DNA of 17,161 bases from Dehalococcoidia bacterium. Lineage in GTDB: Bacteria; Chloroflexota; Dehalococcoidia; Plut-88900. The notes below the pieces were generated by a model. That model ran no database searches. It had not been told where the DNA came from and saw nothing but the letters and a program-made list of their open reading frames with translations. The stretch is taken from NCBI GenBank assembly GCA_012270635.1, contig JAAXHX010000290.1:1-17161 (forward strand). Direction: 5' to 3'. Both the position numbers and the translations under genes were made by a program. Within the stretch, counting starts at the first letter, position 1. The number at the start of each line of letters is the position of its first letter. Positions 7,351-13,151 of the stretch are shown here, piece by piece.

Positions 7351-7782
7351 TCACTCCCCCCGGGTCACCGGCCCCCGAGCCGACTTCTTCGGCGCGCCGG
7401 TGTACTTCTCCTCCGGGAACAGCTCCTCGCCCGGCGCGCCTCCCTCGCCGGCAACCGTGCTCATCGGCTCCCCGCCCGCCTCCATCTTGCGAAGAAACTC
7501 TTCGCTCACGAAGAACATTCATATACAGAACCCGTCCCGGGCAATGTCCTCGTGGTGCCTCTCGCAGGGGCAGATCTTCATGCGATCCCGCTCCGGGTCG
7601 CCCTCTACGATCATTCAGGGACAGTAGCGGTAGCCGTATTTCACCTCATTTTTGGCCAGGCCCTTCTGCACCTCGTCGACTATCTCCGGGTCCGAGTAGA
7701 ACTCGTAAGGCCCTTTCTCCACGTACTTCTCGGACATCTTCACCGCGCCCTTCAGGGCCTGCTCGAAGGTCTTCTTCTTCAC
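7351..7782 (-). CDS. Ferredoxin:thioredoxin reductase catalytic subunit homologue, predicted selenoprotein with two Sec (UGA) codons
   Basis: Translating through two TGAs gives 143 residues. The start GTG 7782 has AAAGGAGG seven bases upstream. Residues 28-56 read EFYSDPEIVDEVQKGLAKNE, then KYGYRYCP-TGA; further on come KICPCE (70-74) and DGFCI-TGA-MFFVSEEF (83-96). This is the FeThRed_B family pattern (CPC...CPC...CHC). The six positions map as Cys54, TGA56, Cys71, Cys73, Cys86, TGA88. In Synechocystis FTR the first, third, fourth and fifth Cys bind [4Fe-4S], and the second and sixth form the redox disulfide. Both TGAs (7615-7617 and 7519-7521) fall on the redox pair only. The His of CHC is Ile87. 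Spacings are x14 and x12, versus x16 and x8 in plant-type FTR. Residues 105-143 are a low-complexity tail. The third TGA (7351-7353) lies outside any Cys context and is the stop. Expected role: electron transfer from ferredoxin to thioredoxin-like or other disulfide substrates. No sel genes or FTR variable subunit lie in the window. A pseudogene is the alternative. Confidence 0.88.
7489..7505 (-). promoter_or_regulatory. Candidate bacterial SECIS hairpin for the second UGA (codon 88)
   Basis: In the mRNA, GCGAAGA pairs with UCUUCGC over seven bases around the loop GUU. The loop starts 20 bases after the UGA at 7519-7521. A short stem with a G-U at the start of the apical loop, 16-37 bases downstream of UGA, is what bacterial SelB-binding elements need. 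A competing hairpin (UCUUCG/CGAAGA with a UGAG loop) overlaps it. Confidence 0.6.
7584..7612 (-). promoter_or_regulatory. Candidate bacterial SECIS hairpin for the first UGA (codon 56)
   Basis: The inner stem CCC/GGG (7587-7597) encloses the loop GGAGC, which starts 20 bases after the UGA at 7615-7617, the same distance as for the second UGA. GAUC segments at 7609-7612 and 7584-7587 could pair below it, leaving a large one-sided bulge. The three-bp core is weaker than the second element. Confidence 0.45.
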
Positions 7783-7789
7783 GCTCGGT

Positions 7790-7795
7790 CCTCCT
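7790..7795 (-). promoter_or_regulatory. Ribosome binding site of the seleno-FTR gene
   Basis: The minus strand reads AAAGGAGG then seven bases then GTG (7782-7780). This consensus site fixes the start of a gene that is otherwise easily missed because of its internal TGA codons. Confidence 0.85.
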
Positions 7796-7816
7796 TTGCG
7801 TGCGGCTTATTGTTCA

Positions 7817-7822
7817 ATTATA
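7817..7822 (-). promoter_or_regulatory. Consensus -10 box for the seleno-FTR gene
   Basis: The minus strand carries a perfect TATAAT preceded by GGGG. It would place the transcript start near 7810 and leave a leader of about 28 bases before GTG 7782. No good -35 hexamer is seen at 16-18 bases spacing. Confidence 0.5.
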
Positions 7823-7846
7823 CCCCACCCCCCACCCCAAAAGTTC

Positions 7847-7852
7847 TATAAT
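7847..7852 (+). promoter_or_regulatory. Consensus -10 box for the cyclase-thiD operon
   Basis: A perfect TATAAT lies 43 bases upstream of the first cyclase ATG (7896). With the oppositely oriented box at 7817-7822 it forms a divergent promoter pair inside a 113-base spacer. No convincing -35 hexamer is seen, so an activator or a different sigma preference is possible. Confidence 0.5.
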
Positions 7853-7895
7853 CTGGGCGCTCGCTCCACCCATGATCCGAAAACGGGAGGCAGTC

Positions 7896-8771
7896 ATGAC
7901 CAATTCCAACCTCTCCAACTGGGGCCGCTGGGGCCCCGACGACCAAATAGGCGTCCTCAACCTTCTCCAGGGCCGGGACAAGGTGCTCAAGGCCTTTGGC
8001 ATGATCAAGCAGGGGAAGATATACAGCCTGGCTGTGCCCCTCGAAAAGGACGGGCCCCAGATGCCCACCTTCCACAAGACGTGGCGCGTCTCCCACGTCG
8101 CCGAGCGGAAGGACCCCGACCTCTCCATCATCGACGACGTCATCGTCATGGAGACCCACTCCGGCACCCACATCGACGCCATAGGCCATGTCTGGGCCGA
8201 CGGTCAGTTCTACAACGGCTTCTCCTCCGACGAGTTCGCCAGCAGCCGGGGCGTCGAGCGCACGGGCATCGAGAACGTGCGCCACATCGTCGGAAGGGGC
8301 GTGATGTTGGACGTGGCCGCCTACAAGGGCGTCGACCATCTCCAGGAAGCCGAGCCCATCACCCCGGACGACCTGGACGGAACGGCCCGGGCCCAGGGCA
8401 CCGCCCTGGAACCGGGGGACGTGGTCATGATTCGCACCGGGTGGTACACCCTGTTTGAAAAGGATAGGGCCCGGTGGGCCACATCCTTCCCGGGTCCCGA
8501 CAGCTCGGTCCTCCCCTGGCTCAAGGAGCACGACGTCTGCGCCATCGGCACCGATCACCCCACCTGCGAACTCAGGATCAAGGTCGGCAGCCCCGAGGGC
8601 GGGCTCCCCCTGCACCGCTACGCCCTGCGGGACCTGGGAGTCTACATCCTGGAAAACCTGGACCTGGAGGACCTGGCCCGGGACAGGGTCTACGAGTTCC
8701 TGTTCATCGGGGCGCCCCTTCGGCTGACCCACGCAACGGGCTCCCCCTGGAACCCCCTGGCCATCATCTAA
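7896..8771 (+). CDS. Cyclase-family metal-dependent hydrolase (kynurenine formamidase-like), copy 1
   Basis: A 291-residue member of the cyclase family (PF04199), which includes kynurenine formamidase and isatin hydrolase. These enzymes use a divalent metal to hydrolyse amide, formamide or cyclic amide bonds. The hallmark HxGTHxDxxxH is present as His88-Ser-Gly-Thr-His92-Ile-Asp94-Ala-Ile-Gly-His98. Also present are GRGVMLDV (about 137-144), GDVVMIRTGWY, and TDHPTCE near residue 220. The start is ATG 7896 with GGGAGG five bases upstream. A longer open frame reaching back to 7269 is only antisense to the FTR gene and is rejected. The gene is followed 12 bases later by a close paralogue and then thiD, so the three form one operon. 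The substrate cannot be read from sequence. The family context suggests an N-formyl or lactam compound. Confidence 0.9.
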   Translation: MTNSNLSNWGRWGPDDQIGVLNLLQGRDKVLKAFGMIKQGKIYSLAVPLEKDGPQMPTFHKTWRVSHVAERKDPDLSIIDDVIVMETHSGTHIDAIGHVWADGQFYNGFSSDEFASSRGVERTGIENVRHIVGRGVMLDVAAYKGVDHLQEAEPITPDDLDGTARAQGTALEPGDVVMIRTGWYTLFEKDRARWATSFPGPDSSVLPWLKEHDVCAIGTDHPTCELRIKVGSPEGGLPLHRYALRDLGVYILENLDLEDLARDRVYEFLFIGAPLRLTHATGSPWNPLAII

Positions 8772-8783
8772 CGAGGGACTGCC

Positions 8784-9656
8784 ATGACTACACAGAAGCT
8801 TTCAAACTGGGGCCGCTGGGGCCCCGACGACCAGATAGGCGTCCTCAACATCCTCCAGGACCCGGCCACGGTCCTCGAAGCCGTGAAGCTGGTCAAAAAG
8901 GGGGACATCTACAGCCTCGCCGTGCCCCTGGAGAAGGACGGACCCCAGTTCCCCCTGTTCCACAAGACCTGGCGCGTCTCCCACTGGCAGCGCCTCCACG
9001 GGCCCGAGCTGGACATCATCGACGACATGATCGCCATGGAGACCCACTCCGGCTCCCACATCGACGGCCTGGGCCACTCCTGGCACAACGGCCAGTTCTA
9101 CAACGGCTTCTCTTCCGATGAGTTCGCCAGCAGCCGCGGCGTCGAGCGACTGGGCATCGAAAACGTGCGCCACATCGTGGGGCGGGGCGTCATGCTGGAC
9201 GTGCCGGCTTACAAGGGCGTCGACCACCTACAAGAAGCCGAGCCCGTCAGCGCTGACGACCTGGACAGAGTCGCCGAGGCCCAGGGCATCGGGTTCAGGC
9301 CCGGAGACGTCGTCCTCGTCCGTACCGGCTGGTACACCCTCTTCCACACCGACAGGGAGCGTTGGTCCCGGACCTTCCCCGGCCCCGACGGCTCCGTCCT
9401 GCCCTGGCTAAAGAAGCATGACGTGGTTGCCATAGGGGCAGACCACCCCGCCTGCGAGCGTTACGAAAACTTGGAAGATCCCGTGGAAACGCCCCTGCAC
9501 CGTCACGGTCTGCGGGACCTGGGCGTCTATCTGCTGGAAAACCTGGACTTGGAGGACCTGGCCCGGGACAAGGTCTACGAATTCCTCTTCGTCGGGGCGC
9601 CGCTGCGTATTACCCACGGCACCGGCTCGCCCTGGAACCCCCTGGCCATAGCATGA
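8784..9656 (+). CDS. Cyclase-family metal-dependent hydrolase (kynurenine formamidase-like), copy 2
   Basis: The 290-residue tandem paralogue of the preceding gene is alignable without gaps over the first 100 residues and mostly identical throughout (for example [17 protein letters not shown] in both). The metal motif is His88-Ser-Gly-Ser-His92-Ile-Asp94-Gly-Leu-Gly-His98, with Ser replacing the Thr of copy 1. Divergence is concentrated at residues 24-40, 68-80 and the stretch near 225-235 ([12 protein letters not shown] versus a GSPEGG-containing loop), which may line the substrate pocket. Its TGA stop overlaps the ATG of thiD (ATGA), so the genes are translationally coupled. This is a recent tandem duplication that kept both active sites, so the copies may differ in substrate or form a heteromer. 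Confidence 0.9.
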   Translation: MTTQKLSNWGRWGPDDQIGVLNILQDPATVLEAVKLVKKGDIYSLAVPLEKDGPQFPLFHKTWRVSHWQRLHGPELDIIDDMIAMETHSGSHIDGLGHSWHNGQFYNGFSSDEFASSRGVERLGIENVRHIVGRGVMLDVPAYKGVDHLQEAEPVSADDLDRVAEAQGIGFRPGDVVLVRTGWYTLFHTDRERWSRTFPGPDGSVLPWLKKHDVVAIGADHPACERYENLEDPVETPLHRHGLRDLGVYLLENLDLEDLARDKVYEFLFVGAPLRITHGTGSPWNPLAIA

Positions 9657-10525
9657 CGTCTTCACGGGCAAACCGGACACCCGTGCCCCGGGCCATGACC
9701 ATCGCCGGCTCCGACTCGGGCGGGGGGGCGGGCATCCAGGCCGACCTCAAGACCTTCGCCGCGCTGGGCGTATACGGCGCTTCCGTAATAACCGCAGTCA
9801 CCGCCCAGAACACCGTCTCCGTGAATGCCATCGCTGATATCTCTCCGGACATGGTCGCGGCCCAGATAGACGCTGTTATGTCCGACATCGGCGCCGACGC
9901 CGTGAAGACCGGGATGCTGGCCCACGGTGGGATCATCGAGGCCGTCGCCGAGCGAATCCAGGCCCTGGCCATGCCCAACGTCGTCGTCGACCCCGTGATG
10001 GTAGCCAAGAGCGGAGACCGGCTCCTCCGCGAGGAAGCCGTCGAAGCCTATCGTACCCGCCTCCTACCCCTGGCCCTGGTCGTCACCCCCAACATCCCCG
10101 AGGCCGAAGCCCTCACCGGCTTCCCCATAGAGACCGACGACGACGCCCTTCGCGCCGCCAGGACTATCGCCGGCATGGGCGCCAGGAACGTAGTCATCAA
10201 GGGCGGGCACCGGGAGGGGCCCGTGAAGGATATTCTTTACTCGGCTGGCGAGGTGCGGGAGTTCACGTCTGAGCGGATTCAATCGAAGAGCACCCACGGC
10301 ACGGGCTGCACTTTCGCCTCGGCTATCGCCGCCCACTTGGCGCGGGGTTGCTCTCTGGAGCGGGCGGTGCTCCGTGCCAAGGAGTATGTCTCGGCGGCCA
10401 TAGAAGCCGCGTTTCCCGTGGGCCGGGGCCACGGGCCCATGAACCATTTCTACGCCCTATGGCCACCCCTCCAGGACCCGACCGCAGGAGCCGGGATAGA
10501 AGCCTCGCCTCCTCTCCCTGGATAA
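9653..10525 (+). CDS. thiD: Hydroxymethylpyrimidine/phosphomethylpyrimidine kinase
   Basis: A cytoplasmic ribokinase-fold enzyme of thiamine synthesis or salvage that phosphorylates 4-amino-5-hydroxymethyl-2-methylpyrimidine and then its monophosphate, using ATP. Visible signatures are [20 protein letters not shown] (14-33), the HMP-binding start; TAVTAQNT (47-54); VKTGML (84-89); [11 protein letters not shown] (111-121); [13 protein letters not shown] (144-156); and the anion-hole/catalytic [15 protein letters not shown], with Cys219. The length of 290 is a little above the usual 265-270 because of an N-terminal extension of about 14 residues and a C-terminal tail. The ATGA overlap with the upstream cyclase gene supports ATG 9653; an internal ATG at codon 15 would give the canonical N-terminus. 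No other thiamine gene is in the window, which leaves its role as salvage or synthesis open. Confidence 0.95.
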   Translation: MTSSRANRTPVPRAMTIAGSDSGGGAGIQADLKTFAALGVYGASVITAVTAQNTVSVNAIADISPDMVAAQIDAVMSDIGADAVKTGMLAHGGIIEAVAERIQALAMPNVVVDPVMVAKSGDRLLREEAVEAYRTRLLPLALVVTPNIPEAEALTGFPIETDDDALRAARTIAGMGARNVVIKGGHREGPVKDILYSAGEVREFTSERIQSKSTHGTGCTFASAIAAHLARGCSLERAVLRAKEYVSAAIEAAFPVGRGHGPMNHFYALWPPLQDPTAGAGIEASPPLPG

Positions 10526-10600
10526 GACGTTTACACAACCTGAGTCAAGGGCCCCGGGGCCGCTCGTACCGGGACTGTCGGAGTATGAGCGGGGGACCTG
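10525..10600 (+). repeat. Dispersed palindromic repeat, copy 3 (diverged)
   Basis: The core at 10560-10592 matches copies 1 and 2 with several substitutions. It shares ACAACCTGAGTC and CCGCTCGT on the left and GAGTATGAGCGG on the right. It abuts the thiD stop codon. A fragment resembling its left end (GGTTACACAAAC, near 10648) lies further on, before the amidohydrolase gene. Confidence 0.7.
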
Positions 10601-10752
10601 CCCCATCTCCCTCCGACGGGTGAGGGTAACGGGAGTCCGGTAACAACGGTTACACAAACTTCTCTCGATGGGTTAGAGTGTTGATGAAGTTTGAGTACAC
10701 AGCTTCGCAAAAGCCCTTGCGGAGCGATTAGACAGCAGTGAGGTGGTGGACG

Positions 10753-11823
10753 ATGATTATCGATAACCATATCCATATCTTCCCTGACCAGGCAGGCCCA
10801 GACACAGGCCCCGACCCCACCCGCCACGTCGCTCAGCTCCAGAAGAGCGTCGCCGACTTCTGGGGACGGATGGTCTCCAGCCACGCCGACCCCAAGTTCA
10901 TGCCCGCCGCAGGGGAGAACGTCGACTTCACCGTCGGCAGGCACGGCCGCTACTACTGGCGAAAGCATGGCGAGTCCTGCTGGCTCCAGCGCGGGCCCGC
11001 GTTCATGGCCAGAATGGAGTCCACCCCCGAGCAGATCATCGCCCACATGGACGCAGTCGGCGTGGACATGGCCGTAATACAGGCCGACTACGACTACGTG
11101 GACTTCGATACGGGACGCGAGGTCTACTTCCGGGACGCGATCAAGACGCGCCCAGACCGCTTCATCGGCACGGTTGCCGTTGACCATCGGCTCTCCCGCT
11201 CCGACGAATTCCTCCAGGGCCAGGTGGCCAACCTCACCCACGCCGTCGAGGACTACAGGTTCCGGGCCCTGTTCCTCGGCGGGGAGGCCATCCCCGACCC
11301 GCTGGACGACCCCCGCTGCGATCCCTTATGGAAGGAAACTGTCCGCCTCGGGGTGCCGGCTTACGTCAATACGGGTTTCTGCTCCAGGGAAAAGTACCTG
11401 GAGCAGCTTCGGGGCCTCAAGGTCGTCCTGGACCGATACCCTGATCTCAATGTAATCGACGCCCACCTCGGCGGGAACCTCCTCCACCCCTCCAACCCCG
11501 AGTACGTCGAAAGCCCCACCGAGCTCTTTCCCCTGCTGGAGACGGGCCAGTTCTACCTGGAAGTCGGCTACGTCCTCGCATACGAGGACCACCGAATCTG
11601 GGGTCCCGACTCCCTGTACCCCTACCCTCGCCACGCGGGCATCATCCAGGAGGTCTACAAGCGCTTCGGGCCCAAGATGGTCTGGGGGTCGGACCTGCCC
11701 TGGTGCTATCGCACCTGCACTTACCAGCAGAACCTGGACTTGGTCCGCCTTCACACCCCCTATATGACCGACAAGGACCGGGACCGAGTCCTGGGCGGCA
11801 ATCTCTCCCGCCTCCTGGCCTGA
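10753..11823 (+). CDS. Amidohydrolase-2 family metal-dependent hydrolase/decarboxylase
   Basis: A 356-residue TIM-barrel protein of the amidohydrolase-2 family (PF04909), whose members include ACMSD-type decarboxylases and lactone or aromatic acid hydrolases. The N-terminal metal motif is MIIDNHIHIF (His6 and His8). A later His is in VIDAHLGGN and the conserved Asp in WGSDLPW, both expected positions for zinc ligands and the catalytic Asp. Residues about 25-85 form a long insert (SSHADPKFMPAAGE...YYWRKHGESCW) before the barrel continues at HMDAVGVDMAVIQADYDY. ATG 10753 is preferred over the in-frame GTG at 10738 because AGGTGG lies six bases before it and the family normally begins right at the HxH strand. 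The reaction is unknown. The gene stands alone, between a repeat-bearing spacer and a convergent gene. Confidence 0.88.
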   Translation: MIIDNHIHIFPDQAGPDTGPDPTRHVAQLQKSVADFWGRMVSSHADPKFMPAAGENVDFTVGRHGRYYWRKHGESCWLQRGPAFMARMESTPEQIIAHMDAVGVDMAVIQADYDYVDFDTGREVYFRDAIKTRPDRFIGTVAVDHRLSRSDEFLQGQVANLTHAVEDYRFRALFLGGEAIPDPLDDPRCDPLWKETVRLGVPAYVNTGFCSREKYLEQLRGLKVVLDRYPDLNVIDAHLGGNLLHPSNPEYVESPTELFPLLETGQFYLEVGYVLAYEDHRIWGPDSLYPYPRHAGIIQEVYKRFGPKMVWGSDLPWCYRTCTYQQNLDLVRLHTPYMTDKDRDRVLGGNLSRLLA

Positions 11824-11830
11824 CTCCCCC

Positions 11831-11912
11831 ATCATCCCACCCCCTCCCGCTCATACTTCGACAGGCCCAGCACGAGCGGCCCCAGTTCCTCCAACACGGT
11901 CATGCAAAGGTC
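11831..11912 (-). repeat. Dispersed palindromic repeat, copy 2 (inverted)
   Basis: The inverse of copy 1, with the core at 11847-11879. On the minus strand it has CCGCTCGTGCT, then a GCCTGTCGA loop, then AGTATGAGCGG, differing from copy 1 at one core base. Flanking GACCTTTGCAT on one side and a G-rich tail on the other are also shared. It lies between the convergent amidohydrolase and molybdopterin oxidoreductase genes, where its hairpin could also stop transcription. Confidence 0.8.
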
Positions 11913-11979
11913 GCTGTCCGGGAGCGGCCCCTACGACGCGGATTATGCAACGGTCCGGGAGGGGCCGGAGTGGGGGAAG

Positions 11980-13005
11980 TTACTGAGTGGGGAGGGGCGG
12001 CTGCCACCAGGACGGGGTCTCGCTGATCTCGATCTCCGTGACCCACTTGACCCATTCGAAACCGCGACGACCGGGAGCGACGAGGCGAAGGGGGAAGCCG
12101 TGGCCGTGGGACAACCGCTCGCCGGTTACGTGAGTAGCCAGCAGGAAGCCTTGGGCATCGTCGAGGGGGAAGCGCCGGTAATACCCGGTAACCGACCGCA
12201 CCAGGATGCTGCGGGTGGTCTCAGCGGGGACGGCCTGGGAGAGGACCCGGGAGAGAGGGACTCCATCCCAACGCTGCTCGGAGAACCATCCCCCGGTACA
12301 GTCGATGGTTGCCGTCTCTTCGGAGAGGCGGGAGAGGTCTTCGTAGGTGAGGTTGACCTCCCGTTCCACTTCTCCGAAGACCCTCAGCGTCCAACCTTCA
12401 GGATCGATGGGCGAGGGCCGGTCGTTCAGCCAGGATACGATCGGGTAGTCGTTTCCTGTGAAGCTCCCCACCTCGTAGGACCCGGTGAACCGCCGGGCAG
12501 ATCCCCCGAGGCTCGCGGCCCGGGCAATCCCCTCCGAGAGCTGCCATGCGAGAAGCCCTACAACTGCAAGGCCGCCGAGCCGGAGGACGGAGCGGCGCTC
12601 GGCCCAGAAGGAGACGGGCGGGCCCCGGAACATGTACCAGGCGTGCCAGAGGAGCAGGGGCGCCAGCGCGACGCCCGCATAGATGTGCCAGCTGAGGCCG
12701 CTGAACATCCACCAACTGAACTCACCGAAGATCGACCACACGAGGCCCAGGGCCAGGGTGACGACCAGTATCACCGCCAACGCCAGGGAGGCGATGCGGA
12801 CCGGTCTCTTCTTGGGCCATTTGAGGGACCGGATGACGTTGGCCGTCTTCCAAGCCAGAACGGCCAGGATGCCATAGCCGGAAACGCGGTGGACCTGGAT
12901 GTAGATGGCCCGGTCCTCGGAGCCCGATATCAGGCCGAAGAAACCCGAGACCATGTCGGCGAGGATGAATAGCAGGAGAAGGATGTTGGCCCAAGGATAG
13001 CGCAT
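11980..13005 (-). CDS. Cytochrome b-type membrane domain fused to a sulfite-oxidase-family molybdopterin domain
   Basis: A 341-residue fusion. Residues 6-28, 41-60, 72-92 and 105-127 are membrane helices with His39, His107 and His121 as candidate haem b ligands. A fifth hydrophobic segment (about 142-157) leads outside. Residues 180-330 are an oxidoreductase molybdopterin-binding domain (PF00174, the sulfite oxidase/MsrP type). Cys236 in IDCTGGW is the expected molybdenum thiolate ligand, and HGHGFPLRLVAP plus FEWVKWVTEIE near the end is the family signature. The molybdopterin domain is expected on the external face and would exchange electrons with the quinone pool through the haem domain, like MsrP and MsrQ on one chain. 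The substrate (sulfite, methionine sulfoxide or other S/N-oxide) is not readable. ATG 13005 is only six bases after a TATAAT box, which suggests a leaderless mRNA. Confidence 0.88.
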   Translation of the reverse strand: MRYPWANILLLLFILADMVSGFFGLISGSEDRAIYIQVHRVSGYGILAVLAWKTANVIRSLKWPKKRPVRIASLALAVILVVTLALGLVWSIFGEFSWWMFSGLSWHIYAGVALAPLLLWHAWYMFRGPPVSFWAERRSVLRLGGLAVVGLLAWQLSEGIARAASLGGSARRFTGSYEVGSFTGNDYPIVSWLNDRPSPIDPEGWTLRVFGEVEREVNLTYEDLSRLSEETATIDCTGGWFSEQRWDGVPLSRVLSQAVPAETTRSILVRSVTGYYRRFPLDDAQGFLLATHVTGERLSHGHGFPLRLVAPGRRGFEWVKWVTEIEISETPSWWQPPLPTQ

Positions 13006-13011
13006 GGCTCG

Positions 13012-13017
13012 ATTATA
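13012..13017 (-). promoter_or_regulatory. -10 box placed for a leaderless transcript of the molybdopterin oxidoreductase
   Basis: The minus strand reads GGGTATAATCGAGCCATG. Six bases separate the perfect -10 hexamer from the start codon, so transcription would begin at or next to the A of ATG. No Shine-Dalgarno sequence fits in that gap. A GAGACA-like -35 lies too close (14 bases) to be convincing. Confidence 0.5.
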
Positions 13018-13091
13018 CCCACACGCAAGATTGTCTCCATCCGCCCCCCGCCATCCACTATCGACGCGCGTTTATCCATTGGGCGAGAAAG

Positions 13092-13126
13092 CAATAGGGG
13101 CGTGTGCTATGCACACGCCCCTATTG
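13092..13126 (-). terminator. Perfect 16-bp hairpin terminator of the CoA-transferase operon
   Basis: The arms CAATAGGGGCGTGTGC (13092-13107) and its exact complement (13111-13126) enclose the three-base loop TAT. The hairpin lies 25 bases past the stop of the downstream CoA-transferase and is followed on the minus strand by a short pyrimidine run (CTTTCTC). It separates that operon from the molybdopterin oxidoreductase gene. Confidence 0.8.
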
Positions 13127-13151
13127 GACGTTCCTATGGAACAAGAGCAGC

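Noticed and set aside
7351..7782. The FTR gene as an ordinary pseudogene with two nonsense mutations
   Set aside because: Both stops would have to hit exactly the two redox cysteines and nothing else, with all ligand cysteines, the ribosome binding site and the frame intact. Recoding is far simpler, though formal proof needs the Sec machinery.
7269..7895. A 500-codon plus-strand frame that would extend the first cyclase by about 209 residues
   Set aside because: The added N-terminal part is low-complexity Arg/Pro/Ser protein antisense to the FTR gene and crosses its terminator. The real start is ATG 7896, with a ribosome binding site and alignment to copy 2.
11902..12972. A 356-codon plus-strand frame
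   Set aside because: It is antisense to the molybdopterin oxidoreductase, whose membrane helices and Moco motifs are clear; the plus-strand product is acidic and lacks domains.
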